Source: Psychrobacter immobilis
GTDB lineage: Bacteria; Pseudomonadota; Gammaproteobacteria; Pseudomonadales; Moraxellaceae
Reading direction: 5' to 3'
NCBI RefSeq assembly: GCF_904846225.1
Contig: NZ_CAJGZJ010000009.1
Span: 1 to 64,000, forward strand
Length of the DNA: 64,000 bases
Shown here: piece after piece, positions 19,142 through 28,907 of the stretch
Layout of the letters: each line of letters starts with the position of its first letter
How positions within the stretch are numbered: the first letter of the stretch is position 1
Translations under genes and position numbers: made by a program
Notes under the pieces: generated by a model
What the model was told of the DNA's origin: nothing
The model's input: the letters and a program-made list of their open reading frames with translations, nothing else
The model's database searches: none

Positions 19142-19944
19142 TTATTTAGCAAAACGCAACAGAGCTACTCCTACTAAGGTTGTAAACGTTGAAAAAACTT
19201 TTATCAAATTAAGACGCTCTTTTAGAAAGAAAACGCCTATCAATAATGCAAAGATAATGCTGATTTCTCGCAAAGCAGTTATAAGAGGAATTGGTGCTTG
19301 AGCAAAAGCCCATGTAACAATCGCATAGGCAATAAAAGAGGCTCCTTCGCCAAATAAGAAAACAACACGGCCTTTAGTTGCTATAGTTTTTAGTGTAGTT
19401 GGTGATACATACGCAAGGTAAGCTGCCATAATAGTTCCGTTACCAATAGTTAGCCAACTATAGAAACCTAAAGAAGTTTCAGCAATACGAGCACCGAGGC
19501 CATCAATCAACAAGTAGCTTGCGACAAATATCCCTGTTGTCAGTGCGAGCATGGCTGCATTGCTATTACGTTGCCCATCAGCTTGCCGAACCAAGGCCAA
19601 GCTGAGGATACCCCATCCTATTCTCATGATAGCTAATGTTTGTATTGGTTCTAGTTGAACCCCTAATATGGTCACAGAGACTAATGCGACAAGTAGAGGA
19701 GCTGATCCACGGGCAATTGGATATATTTGGGTGAGATCACCAGCTTCATATGATTTCAGTAAGAATAATTGATATCCGACATGGAGTAGAATACCTACTG
19801 CTAGATAAGGCATACTTACAACAGATGGCGTTGGAACAAATGGTAAAACGATTAATGCAAGTGGCATATGTCCAAGGACTACAGCCCCCATGCTGCGTTT
19901 AATATAGCTGCGCCTATAACAGCAACAAATACTAGTGTACTCAT
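19142..19944 (-). pseudogene. EamA-family (DMT) transporter, frameshifted with an N-terminal deletion
   Basis: Drug/metabolite-type membrane transporter. The main open frame (from ATG 19891) encodes about eight membrane segments with family blocks such as YPIARGSAPLLVALV and REISIIFALLIGVFFLKERL. It begins inside what should be the first repeat. A second frame from ATG 19944 supplies the usual N-terminus (MSTLVFVAVIGAAILNAAWG) and runs into TAG at 19879. Joined, the two pieces still lack about 15-20 residues expected between the first and second membrane segments. A small deletion with frameshift at the GGGGG run is the simplest explanation. The main frame might still be translated. Confidence 0.6.
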
Positions 19945-20225
19945 GACTGAATCTCTAAATTTTACGCTATAGTTTAGACTTGCGTTGTTTATTCATTTAA
20001 CATGCAATAGATCAATTTATAATTTAGATCTAATTCACTTAAAAAAAGTGAGTGAAATAGTAAAGACATAAAAAATGGTACTGTCAGTAAAGCCTATTAA
20101 ATTCAGAATTATTATAGGGATAATTTACTGTTCCTATAATAGAAATATTATGACAAATGAATTTAGAACCAAGTAAGCCAGTGATATATAAGTTTTAAAA
20201 TATGATTCTCAAATCAACAAAGTAT

Positions 20226-23200
20226 CTATAGTTTACTATCTATAATGAGTATGTTTTCATCAGTGATAAGCATCATATGCACAAAAAACCGTAGTAGCGG
20301 CGAGTACTGCCATTTGTTCGTTTGATCTCTAGGATCTCGGCTAGCAATACCGATATGAATAGCTTCTATCGAGTTGTTAGACTGCCGCTTAATATTTTGA
20401 TAATTAGTAGATGGCATAGTTTTCATTAACAAGGCTTCGTTGCTACTCATTAGCCAATGTTTCAAAGGCAGTAGTTTATCCACAATATCAATGAAACGCT
20501 GCAACTCTTTCTTATCTCCTTTCCCAAATGATATGTATGCTTTGCTAGTAGATATTTTTTCACTACATATCTCAATGAACAAAGCCCAGTCTATCCTTGA
20601 TTCTTCCCGTAAGCGATAGGCATTGCTTAACAAAAGCGATAGCAATCTTAAGTCACTTTGATATTGAATATTCAGTGGACTCAGTACGGAATTCTTTGAA
20701 TCTGATAGCTTAACAAAGCGAGATTTGTCGCGTTTGGTAGCGATGTCGGCAACCTCGCTGGCACGTTTTATTAAAATTTTTGCATCGTGCATAGAGATAT
20801 TTGCCAATTGTGCCGCTTTGTTTAATGGTATTTTGTCATCATAGGTTTGTAGTAGCAGCTGAATTCGGTTCAGACCATAGCGACCAAACAGCTCATCATT
20901 GCCCAGTGAATTGGCACTCAAGGGACATTGCTCATCACGGTTTTCGATCGTAAATTTCGGTGACTTGCGTTTGCCCTCTATGATATTTTTAAATAAAAGT
21001 GTACGAATACTAGGTATGTTGACACTATTATTACTAACTGCCGCATTATTCTCTTTAAGCTTTTTTTTAGTAAAACTTGTTATGTTATACAGCGTTCGAT
21101 CTGGCAATGTTATATCTGCTTTACTAAGCGCATAGGTCGCCATCAGCGTGGCTAAATGGTTGTAATACTCAAAGCTACGCTCAGGCGACAAATGCCCCAT
21201 AATACCTGATAGAGCGTACCAGCGATCTTGTGCATCGATATGCTCCCCTAGTAGGCCTTTCTTTATACGCAGTATGTCGTTTTCGTCATAATCGGTGAGG
21301 GCTTCTACGAGATCTGGATGACCTAATAGCGCTAAAGATAGATTACTCACAGCCGTGTGTCTAAACCCATGAAAGGTATGCTCTGCCACATTATCATCTA
21401 CCGACATGTCTTTTAAGACTCGTTTGAGTAACTGTAAAGGAACATGGTCATCAATAGGACGCTGATCCGATGATAACGTAAAGATAAATTTGTTTGAATG
21501 GCTGCCAATATTACTTTGCACAAAGTTAATGAAAAAGTTCAGCTCATCAGGCTTGAGAAGGGCAAATAAGGCAATGCGGCGGATACTACTTTGAGTCTTG
21601 GTGGGCCGGTAGCTATTGGGCCTGATTACCACTGAGGGTGTAGCTGCCTTTAAACCTTCGATATCACTATACTTAAGTCCCAACAGCTCTTTTTTACGCA
21701 TGCCAGTACGATAGACTAAGATAAATAAAAGCGCGAACATCTCCCGCTCCAATATATCTACAGAACCCAGTATCTGCGTAATGATGGCCTGGTACGCTTG
21801 CGGTGATACCAGCTCTGCACGTACACGCCGACCGTTTTTGGAGTGTTGAAAGTTCACGGAGGGTAGATTGTATTTGCTCTTAGCAAAGTTGTGCATACTC
21901 TTCAATAAATTGGCAGAGTATCCAATGTCAGTATTATTCCGTACGACAGCTTTGTACTCTAAAATATCTTCATAAAGGTCCTCAAACTCTTCCTCTGACC
22001 AAATATCAAGCGGCTGAGCCGTTGTGAAATATAACCATTCATAGCCTATGGTTCTAATATATTTCAAAATAGACTCATTACTAAGTGATTTTGACTCCTT
22101 TCGATTGAGTAAACTTAGTACCCAATCTAATAAAATTTTTTCACTTAAGTCATCATATTGCTCATAGCGTTTTTGTACTCTTTCGATAAGAGTGTACGTC
22201 GTTTGGTCGAGTTTTTTCTTCTTCTGTTTTTCATTTATTTTGAAGTCTTTAGTCAGATTCATAATTAAATCAGACTTTCTAACCTCTATCTTTTTGGTAG
22301 AACTACTACTAGATGTCTCGTTTTGATTAATAGAGTTTTTGCTGATAGACAGCGTCAAGATATGTTCTAGATCATACGGCTTCTCTTTATACTGATATTT
22401 TCGGTTCAAAAACTGATCAAAGTCCTGCGTACTCAGTCCAACAGTGTTATGCATGCCTCGCAGCACCCCAACTGAAGCATGGTCAATATCAGCGCCCTTC
22501 AGCTCCTCCCAGTAATAACTGGCGTAATATAAGAACCTTGAAAAGGGAAGTGGCTTAATACCCAAAGGCTTGATCACGTCAGACAGAGCCACGGTTAAGT
22601 ATTGTTTTATCTTATCTTCTGACAGCTTGGCAATGATAGGTTTGATCTCTGCTTGACTGCTGTTTTTATGATAACGCATCAGCCAACACTGACTGACCAT
22701 ATCTACAATTATTTGCTTAGTGTTATAAAGCTTGTCACTTTCTTCTTCACGCTCGTTACCAAAACGCTTTTGCACAAAGCGCGGTGAGACCACTATTCTT
22801 TCTTTGATGAATGGCTGATACTCTTTGGCGAGCAATGAGGTAAGCCACCCTTGGAGCATCTGTATCTCATTAATACCGCCATACACAATACCTGAGAATA
22901 TTATCCAGCCTATGATTTGCTCTTGGCTATATTCGGCTGTTTGATTCCATTGATGCTCTACTGCACGAATAATTTTGACCAGCGCCTTACCGTTTTTTAT
23001 CCAAGCTGTATTTATAATTAGTGGATTGATTTTAGTAGGCTGTGGCGCGATTATCTTAGGATAGTGATGCTCAGCAAGCATATAGTGCTCATTTTGATAG
23101 TCAACGAACTTAACGACGACTTGCCAGACGTGTTTGAGTGTTCTAGATGACTCGTAAGCTTTTGCAATTTTGTCTTCAATGATTGGCTGAAACTCATAAA

Positions 23201-23573
23201 AACCCTCACTAGACAAAGGTTTTAGCTGTTCATAAAAATCATGCTGACATTGGCCTAATATTTGGCTCCATGACAGCCATGACAAATCAAAACAATCCTT
23301 AGAGCTTGGCAAAAATGAAAAGATGCGCTCATCGGACCAAAGCGCTTGTCGGTAATATTTATTGAAAGACTTTATGAATCCGATACTTCCAGGATAAATC
23401 CTTTTCAATGACTCCCATTCGGTCTGTAAATCGGCGAGTAGCTGTATCTCACGTGTCCTTGCCATGTCACTGTCTTTGAGTATAGATGGGTAAGGCACGT
23501 AGCGCTTTTTTCTACCATCAAACTTTGCTAAGTCATCAATAATTTTTGGCAGCTGTGTTTCATTTATTAGCAT
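20226..23573 (-). CDS. Very large tyrosine recombinase (third gene of recombinase trio; GmtZ-like candidate)
   Basis: Site-specific integrase, about 1115 residues from the ATG at 23573, which has AGAGG 7 nt upstream. Tyrosine recombinase catalytic features lie in the middle: R in RTGMRKKELLGLKYSDI, H-x2-R in FHGFRHTAVSNL, then GHLSPERSFEYYNH with the candidate nucleophile Tyr. About 600 residues precede the domain. Roughly 280 follow it, including an HTH-like part (PLNKAAQLANISMHDAKIL). The start overlaps the previous gene by 14 bp. The architecture (small protein, ~830-residue recombinase, ~1100-residue integrase) recalls the Gamma-Mobile-Trio, but that name is my inference. Confidence 0.75.
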   Translation of the reverse strand: MLINETQLPKIIDDLAKFDGRKKRYVPYPSILKDSDMARTREIQLLADLQTEWESLKRIYPGSIGFIKSFNKYYRQALWSDERIFSFLPSSKDCFDLSWLSWSQILGQCQHDFYEQLKPLSSEGFYEFQPIIEDKIAKAYESSRTLKHVWQVVVKFVDYQNEHYMLAEHHYPKIIAPQPTKINPLIINTAWIKNGKALVKIIRAVEHQWNQTAEYSQEQIIGWIIFSGIVYGGINEIQMLQGWLTSLLAKEYQPFIKERIVVSPRFVQKRFGNEREEESDKLYNTKQIIVDMVSQCWLMRYHKNSSQAEIKPIIAKLSEDKIKQYLTVALSDVIKPLGIKPLPFSRFLYYASYYWEELKGADIDHASVGVLRGMHNTVGLSTQDFDQFLNRKYQYKEKPYDLEHILTLSISKNSINQNETSSSSSTKKIEVRKSDLIMNLTKDFKINEKQKKKKLDQTTYTLIERVQKRYEQYDDLSEKILLDWVLSLLNRKESKSLSNESILKYIRTIGYEWLYFTTAQPLDIWSEEEFEDLYEDILEYKAVVRNNTDIGYSANLLKSMHNFAKSKYNLPSVNFQHSKNGRRVRAELVSPQAYQAIITQILGSVDILEREMFALLFILVYRTGMRKKELLGLKYSDIEGLKAATPSVVIRPNSYRPTKTQSSIRRIALFALLKPDELNFFINFVQSNIGSHSNKFIFTLSSDQRPIDDHVPLQLLKRVLKDMSVDDNVAEHTFHGFRHTAVSNLSLALLGHPDLVEALTDYDENDILRIKKGLLGEHIDAQDRWYALSGIMGHLSPERSFEYYNHLATLMATYALSKADITLPDRTLYNITSFTKKKLKENNAAVSNNSVNIPSIRTLLFKNIIEGKRKSPKFTIENRDEQCPLSANSLGNDELFGRYGLNRIQLLLQTYDDKIPLNKAAQLANISMHDAKILIKRASEVADIATKRDKSRFVKLSDSKNSVLSPLNIQYQSDLRLLSLLLSNAYRLREESRIDWALFIEICSEKISTSKAYISFGKGDKKELQRFIDIVDKLLPLKHWLMSSNEALLMKTMPSTNYQNIKRQSNNSIEAIHIGIASRDPRDQTNKWQYSPLLRFFVHMMLITDENILIIDSKL

Positions 23574-26052
23574 GGTCAACCTCTGCAGTGTTTGTGCCAA
23601 CATGATTTGAATTAGGGTAGTTGTTGATTGTGATATCCGATAACCCAAGCTGTGCTGCGATCTGTTCAAACACGGACGCTACACGCTTAATATCTGCTTT
23701 ACTACTTGATGAGAAACGCCCCAATACTTCTTGACGAGCTTTTTCATGACCGATAACCGTGTTAATCAGTGATAAAGAAACACCAAGCTTTTCAAGCTGA
23801 GTACGAACAAAATGGCGTGTCCAATAAGGATTAGCATCAATGATGTGTTTGGTCGTCTGATAAGCATCACCACGCTTAATATCCTTGAGAACAGTGGCAT
23901 TAAAAGTAGGAGCACGTTCAGACAATAGTTTCAATAAAGCCTCATCGTTACCTAAGCGAATATCGTCAATGGTGGCGCTGATTACATGATTTGACTGATG
24001 CTTAGCCTGATAGTCAATCAAATACGCTCTATAGTCTATTAAGTGTTTTACAAGAGTAGAGCATAGCGGTATCAAACGATCACTTTTGACCTTCTTAACA
24101 GGCTTGTCATTGATGAGCAGCCAACCCATATCAAGATCGATATCGTACATCTTGCCAAGACCGTTATTTGGTCGCACGCCGGTTAAAAGGCAAAAGATAA
24201 ACCATACAAAAATACCGGTTCTATTAAAGTGATCCTCATCATTTAAACTCTGATCGGTCCAGCACCTCATCTCATTTATGATGTCGCAAACCGTTTCAAT
24301 CTTTAGCGCAAACCCTGACCCCACTGTATATTTGCGCCAAAGAGATATATAAGATAAATCAAAACTACTAGTGCTGCTAAACACGCTTAGCGCCGACTTA
24401 TAGTTAGTAATAAGCGCTTCGCTGGTGTGGCTACTATAGTACATCGCTGGAGCATGGGGCGCTGGCGTGCGGCAAATGATATCAGCAATATGCTGATGAC
24501 AATCAGGTGTATAACGAGAGAGCACGATATGTAGTGCGGTCTCTATACGATTGACGGACAGGTACGGCAATCCAAGGCTGCTACGCAAGTTGGCAAGATA
24601 CGCCGTAAAATCTTCTTTTACAGGCAACTGACAGGCAAGCAAATTATCTATCAGCCACGACGGTAGTGGAACTTTGATGGTATCGGAATGATTTTCATAA
24701 TCCTTTTCGGCCAGTGTTTGGCTTGTGGACCTTTCGGTAATACCTAAACTGTGTTTAATGTAATACTTTTTACCTTCAAGGTTAAAAATACCAGGATGAC
24801 CTATATAGCCGGGTGTTAGTAAGGACTTAACTGGCAGTCCGGTAATCATAGATAACAGTAAAATACCCGCACAGGTTTTATGAGTCTCTGATTCTAGTAA
24901 GGTACTTGCGTCTTGGTTGAGCGCAGCAAATAACGCTTGGTAGCCGACAAGGGAGAGTAAGCGCGTATTAGAGTTGAGCGCGAGATTACGCTGAGACATG
25001 TAGTTTTGCTGTAGCGATAAGTCGATAGTTTGCAGCGGTATGGAGTTTTTGATTAACGGGTTTGGATATTCGCCGTAGCTGATATAGGGCGCCTCATAGT
25101 GGTCAATACACTCTTCAAAGCTCGTCGTTAACCCTTCATAGCTTTCAGTATTAGCTTCTAAAAATGCGAGATCTATGGCGATAGCGCTGTGTTCTATATC
25201 ATCACGTGTGTTACCCCATGCATCATTGCTGGGCGTGGTATTCCAGTTGTGACTCGTTGCAGTAGAGTCTAAGGGTATTGTCGATGTATTGTCTGCTAAG
25301 TTGATAGCTTTAATTTTAATGTTCTTAGGTGGCTTCTTACGCTTGGGTTTAGGCTTGCGTAATGCATGCGCATTTTGATAGGCGGTCGTTATTTTCTCTA
25401 TTTGACTGAGTTTTGCTTTTGCGTCAGTTTTATTCTTTGCTACTTTCATTTCCTCGGTATGAGTAGTTTGCTTATTGTTTATCGTCGCAAGCGCGCTTTT
25501 TTGCTGCTCTAACAGGCTGTTAAATACCGATAATATACGTTCTATGCTCATATCAATGTGCTTGATATCAGGTAGAGCCGGCCATAGCCACACACGCCTA
25601 GGAGCCGCTGAAAACTGCGCCATCTTAAATTGCATGAGTATGTTATTGGTATCAGTTTTTCTATCGGGCACCATAAGCAGCGCGGCAGTGTGCAGCGCTA
25701 TAGCCATCCAAATCAGCCGCGATGAGTGATTGAGTCGCTGACGACTGACAATATCTTGCATTAGGATAAGCAGCTGCATCATCAGTGGTTTTTGTGCCAA
25801 ATCCGTCCTATTGATCTGCATATACTGATTGGCAACTGGTCTCTGTTGTAGTAGTGGCGCTATCGTCTCTATTAAATATTTAGTAGAGTTTTCAGGACGT
25901 TTATAACTGTCATGTACTGCGATAACGATGGTAGAGATAGCCTCTACAACAGATTCGGGGTAAACAAACGCTTTATCACTCTTTAAATGATTAATAGTCT
26001 TTGCAGACAGCCATTCCTCCTGACTGGGAGAGGTGTCATTATTTTGAGTCAT
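23560..26052 (-). CDS. Large degenerate tyrosine recombinase-like protein (second gene of trio; GmtY-like candidate)
   Basis: 830 residues. The C-terminal ~200 have the tyrosine recombinase layout. There is an Arg in LLTGVRPNNGLGKM, an H-x2-R in WTRHFVRTQLEKLG, and a GHEKARQEVLGRFSS segment. At the position where the nucleophilic Tyr is expected, F and S residues appear, so it may be a structural partner rather than an active strand-exchange enzyme. A basic Lys/Pro-rich stretch (RKPKPKRKKPPKNIK) lies near residue 240. It overlaps the upstream small gene by 4 bp (ATGA). Confidence 0.7.
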   Translation of the reverse strand: MTQNNDTSPSQEEWLSAKTINHLKSDKAFVYPESVVEAISTIVIAVHDSYKRPENSTKYLIETIAPLLQQRPVANQYMQINRTDLAQKPLMMQLLILMQDIVSRQRLNHSSRLIWMAIALHTAALLMVPDRKTDTNNILMQFKMAQFSAAPRRVWLWPALPDIKHIDMSIERILSVFNSLLEQQKSALATINNKQTTHTEEMKVAKNKTDAKAKLSQIEKITTAYQNAHALRKPKPKRKKPPKNIKIKAINLADNTSTIPLDSTATSHNWNTTPSNDAWGNTRDDIEHSAIAIDLAFLEANTESYEGLTTSFEECIDHYEAPYISYGEYPNPLIKNSIPLQTIDLSLQQNYMSQRNLALNSNTRLLSLVGYQALFAALNQDASTLLESETHKTCAGILLLSMITGLPVKSLLTPGYIGHPGIFNLEGKKYYIKHSLGITERSTSQTLAEKDYENHSDTIKVPLPSWLIDNLLACQLPVKEDFTAYLANLRSSLGLPYLSVNRIETALHIVLSRYTPDCHQHIADIICRTPAPHAPAMYYSSHTSEALITNYKSALSVFSSTSSFDLSYISLWRKYTVGSGFALKIETVCDIINEMRCWTDQSLNDEDHFNRTGIFVWFIFCLLTGVRPNNGLGKMYDIDLDMGWLLINDKPVKKVKSDRLIPLCSTLVKHLIDYRAYLIDYQAKHQSNHVISATIDDIRLGNDEALLKLLSERAPTFNATVLKDIKRGDAYQTTKHIIDANPYWTRHFVRTQLEKLGVSLSLINTVIGHEKARQEVLGRFSSSSKADIKRVASVFEQIAAQLGLSDITINNYPNSNHVGTNTAEVDHANK

Positions 26053-26549
26053 AGCGATACTCCAGAGCGACGCGCATGATAGGTCTGCTCAGTGATATTT
26101 ATAAGCTCACAAAATTTGGTGACAGCAAAAATGTTTTTGCCAAATAACTGCTGATTCTTCTGTTTATCTAAGATGTTATTCAAATTTCTGTAAATGAGTT
26201 TGATATCTAGCTTTTTGTTATGCTGAGTGATGAGCTCAATGAGCTCATAAAAACAGAGCTCAAATTCAAAATCATCCTTTGAGATGTATTGCACAGATAC
26301 CTCTTGTCTGAGTACATTAAAATCGATATTAGGGCTTTTCACTAGATGAAAAAGCTCAAAATTATTGACTAAAAACCATTGTTTATCCTCTTTGATAAAC
26401 AATGTGGTTTTAGTCCAAGCAGCGCTTTGTTCAAGCTTAAAGGCTTCATTAATGAACGGTCTGATATGATATGTATAAATATTAAATAGATCGATAATAT
26501 CTGGAAATATAAGCACAGAGGTTATCTGTAGTTTCGCTATCGTTACCAT
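26049..26549 (-). CDS. Small unknown protein, first gene of recombinase trio (GmtX-like candidate)
   Basis: 166 residues with no signal peptide and no family I recognise. The N-terminal half is mixed alpha/beta; the C-terminus (IFAVTKFCELINITEQTYHARRSG) looks like a helix-turn-helix. The stop overlaps the next gene's start (ATGA), so it is co-translated with the two large recombinases and probably helps their DNA binding or regulation. The naming rests on gene order only. Confidence 0.6.
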   Translation of the reverse strand: MVTIAKLQITSVLIFPDIIDLFNIYTYHIRPFINEAFKLEQSAAWTKTTLFIKEDKQWFLVNNFELFHLVKSPNIDFNVLRQEVSVQYISKDDFEFELCFYELIELITQHNKKLDIKLIYRNLNNILDKQKNQQLFGKNIFAVTKFCELINITEQTYHARRSGVSL

Positions 26550-26930
26550 CTGCCTACGCCCTAACTGAAATAATGAGTTGAGGACTTGGACATTACGCCT
26601 CGTTTATTGACCTCTACTCATATCTTACTATTACTGGCGATCAATTAGATCCCACTTCGTCAACTAGGCGACAATACGTGACGCATCATTTTATTTTTAG
26701 GGTTATTTATAGAAGGGTAACGATAATTTGATCTTAAGCGTTTTAGAAATGAGCTAGAGTTAGCAAGAGCATGGGTAGGGTGGCTAGAGTAGCAGTTCAA
26801 GACAATAGCTTATAAATTCTAGATAGAACCTGAGCAGTATATTACTTAAATATTAGGATCAAGAGCTTAGATGGCGCGGATACAGATTAATATGTGATTT
26901 TAAGACATTAAAAGAGTGGTCTTATATATC
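26550..26930. other. Gap between trio and umuD
   Basis: No gene, RNA or strong hairpin is visible. It must contain the promoter of the minus-strand trio. It is A/T-rich and has no convincing sigma-70 pair that I can fix. Confidence 0.4.
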
Positions 26931-27356
26931 TCAGCGCTTAAACCGCCTAATACTACTCGCCACCACCCCAAATAATTCAAGCGATCCCTTAACCACGATA
27001 TCGGCATAATTCTCATTGTGCGCTCGCAGTATGATGTTCTCACCCAGTATCAATTGCTTGGCAGTAAAGCCATCATCGACCAGTGCAATCACAATGTCCT
27101 TATGACAAGCGGTCAGTGAGCGATCAACGATTAGAATATCATTGGGGTAGATACCGATATCCACCATGCTATCTCCTTCCACCTCGACCAGATACGTCGA
27201 TGCTGGATGGCGTATGAGTAGGGTATTTAAATCAATACGGTTTTGCACATAGTCAGTGGCTGGGCTTGGAAAGCCTGCTTTGACCTTATCGCTGTATAAA
27301 GACAGCAATACCGTTTCAACCTCATTGGTGAGCTTACCGATTATTTTGACGGTCAT
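26931..27356 (-). CDS. umuD: UmuD-type S24 peptidase
   Basis: Self-cleaving subunit of DNA polymerase V. It has a cleavage site Ala27-Gly28 (KAGFPSP), the catalytic Ser63 in EGDSM and Lys100 in FTAKQL. The spacing is the same as Ser60/Lys97 of E. coli UmuD. There is no DNA-binding N-terminal extension like that of Acinetobacter UmuDAb. It begins immediately after the umuC stop codon with no gap (TAGATG), using TAAGGTG inside umuC as ribosome-binding site. This gene order (C then D) is the reverse of the usual one. Confidence 0.93.
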   Translation of the reverse strand: MTVKIIGKLTNEVETVLLSLYSDKVKAGFPSPATDYVQNRIDLNTLLIRHPASTYLVEVEGDSMVDIGIYPNDILIVDRSLTACHKDIVIALVDDGFTAKQLILGENIILRAHNENYADIVVKGSLELFGVVASSIRRFKR

Positions 27357-28655
27357 CTAATGCACCTTAGGCAACTGATTGATATTGGTGGTGTAGCAAG
27401 GAGAAAGCATGTCACGGCTCATCTGCCATGACTGCTTATTCTTGATGCCTTCACTGGCAATAAACACTGCCGCTTGCTGATGACTGTTCTGTCCGTACTT
27501 TTTATTCAGTGCATCCATGATGGCAGTGACCTCTGTACTTTTCTTTTTATCCTCGACTACTACTTTGCCTTCTGCAAACAAATCAAGCTGCACCTCATCA
27601 TGCTGACAGATACCAAGCAGCATCACACCTGCTTTAGCGTAGCGTACCTCTTCTTTATAGATCACCTTTAAGACTTGTCTGGCAGCGGTGACCATCACTC
27701 TGGTATCAGCGGTTGGAGTGATAAAGTGATAGTCACCAGAGATTGAGACATAGGGCTCATTCTTACTAAAAGGGCTGTTCTTAGCAAAGACCGTGATATA
27801 AGCACAGACGCTGTCTTGTTTGCGTAGTTTATTGGCGGCTTTTGCCACATGACCACAGATCGACTCGCTAAGGGCTTGCTGATCGGTGATCCGCTCGGAG
27901 AAAGACCGTGAGGAGATGATTTGTTTTTTAGGCTCGATGCTCTCAATACCTAAACAGGACTGACCGTTGAGCTCTAAACAGGTGCGCTCTAGTACCACAC
28001 CAAAGTACTGGCGTATCTTGGCAGGCTCACATATAGCTAATTGATAGACGGTATGAATGCCCATCTCATTGAGTCTAACCTTGTACCGATGACCCACACC
28101 CCATAGCTCACCTATATCTGTTATCTGCATGATACGGCGTATCCATCTGATATTTTCTAGGACACAGACGCCTTTGGTGGCTGGATACTTCTTAGCCGCA
28201 TGATTGGCAAGCTTTGCCATGTTCTTGGTAGTACCAATACCGACACTGACTGGAATGCCGGTGTGCATCTCTACAATGGCTTTAAGCTTATTGCCATAAG
28301 CATTAAGATCATTCATGGCAACGGGATAATCGGCTAGGTATAAAAAGGCTTCGTCAATAGAATACACTTCAACGGTTGGACACAGTATCTCTAACGTGTT
28401 CATGACACGCTGAGACATATCGGCATAGAGGGTGTAGTTGGAGCTAAAGACAGTGATGTTATTTTTGATGCAGAAGTCTTTGACTTGAAAGTACGGCACG
28501 CCCATCTTAATACCAAGCAGCTTTGCTTCAGGTGAGCGTGCTATGACGCAGCCATCATTATTAGACAGCACGACGACAGGCTTGTCGTTAAGATCAGGGC
28601 GAAAGAGCTTTTCACAGTTGGCGTAAAAGCTGTTGCAGTCGATGAGCGCATACAT
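27357..28655 (-). CDS. umuC: DNA polymerase V catalytic subunit UmuC
   Basis: Y-family translesion polymerase. The N-terminus MYALIDCNSFYANCEKLFRPDL carries the first metal-binding Asp, with VVLSNNDGCVIARS and EVYSIDEAFLYL (SIDEAF motif). The thumb/HhH part follows (IGELWGVGHRYKVRL) and the C-terminal little-finger domain extends to residue 432. It is full length and apparently intact. It is upstream of and abutting umuD. Confidence 0.94.
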   Translation of the reverse strand: MYALIDCNSFYANCEKLFRPDLNDKPVVVLSNNDGCVIARSPEAKLLGIKMGVPYFQVKDFCIKNNITVFSSNYTLYADMSQRVMNTLEILCPTVEVYSIDEAFLYLADYPVAMNDLNAYGNKLKAIVEMHTGIPVSVGIGTTKNMAKLANHAAKKYPATKGVCVLENIRWIRRIMQITDIGELWGVGHRYKVRLNEMGIHTVYQLAICEPAKIRQYFGVVLERTCLELNGQSCLGIESIEPKKQIISSRSFSERITDQQALSESICGHVAKAANKLRKQDSVCAYITVFAKNSPFSKNEPYVSISGDYHFITPTADTRVMVTAARQVLKVIYKEEVRYAKAGVMLLGICQHDEVQLDLFAEGKVVVEDKKKSTEVTAIMDALNKKYGQNSHQQAAVFIASEGIKNKQSWQMSRDMLSPCYTTNINQLPKVH

Positions 28656-28741
28656 AGCAGACTCGTCATAAAGGAAAAGGTATATCCAAGCACGAGTAAC
28701 TAGATGCTCAGATGAGATGACTTTGATTGTAGAGATAGCCG

Positions 28742-28756
28742 CTTGAACAATTCAAG
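28742..28756. promoter_or_regulatory. Palindrome upstream of umuC, candidate damage-response operator
   Basis: CTTGAA-CAA-TTCAAG is a perfect inverted repeat about 87 bp upstream of the umuC start. Acinetobacter UmuDAb sites are built on TTGAA...TTCAA half-sites, but with wider spacing, so this is only a suggestion. No E. coli-type LexA box (CTG-N10-CAG) was noticed nearby. Confidence 0.3.
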
Positions 28757-28817
28757 GGCAAATGTGAGTTATGCGACGGTGGTTGTCGTGAGGTTTTAGA
28801 TGAGCAGTTTAAACCAT

Positions 28818-28844
28818 AAAAAATAGCGCCCATGTTAGGCGCTA
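28818..28844 (-). terminator. Intrinsic terminator of the lipoprotein gene
   Basis: On the minus strand the arms TAGCGCC and GGCGCTA (7 bp, 7-nt loop) are followed by TTTTTT. It lies 64 bp past the stop of the lipoprotein gene. Confidence 0.8.
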
Positions 28845-28907
28845 CTTTATCTATCATTGTTATGTGATTAAGGTCATGCAATGAAAGTCATATGACAAAG
28901 CTAATCA

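Noticed and set aside
20226-26549. Trio as a Tn554-type tnpABC transposition set
   Set aside because: Tn554 has two recombinases of about 360 and 630 residues followed by a small TnpC. Here the small gene is first and the recombinases are much larger.
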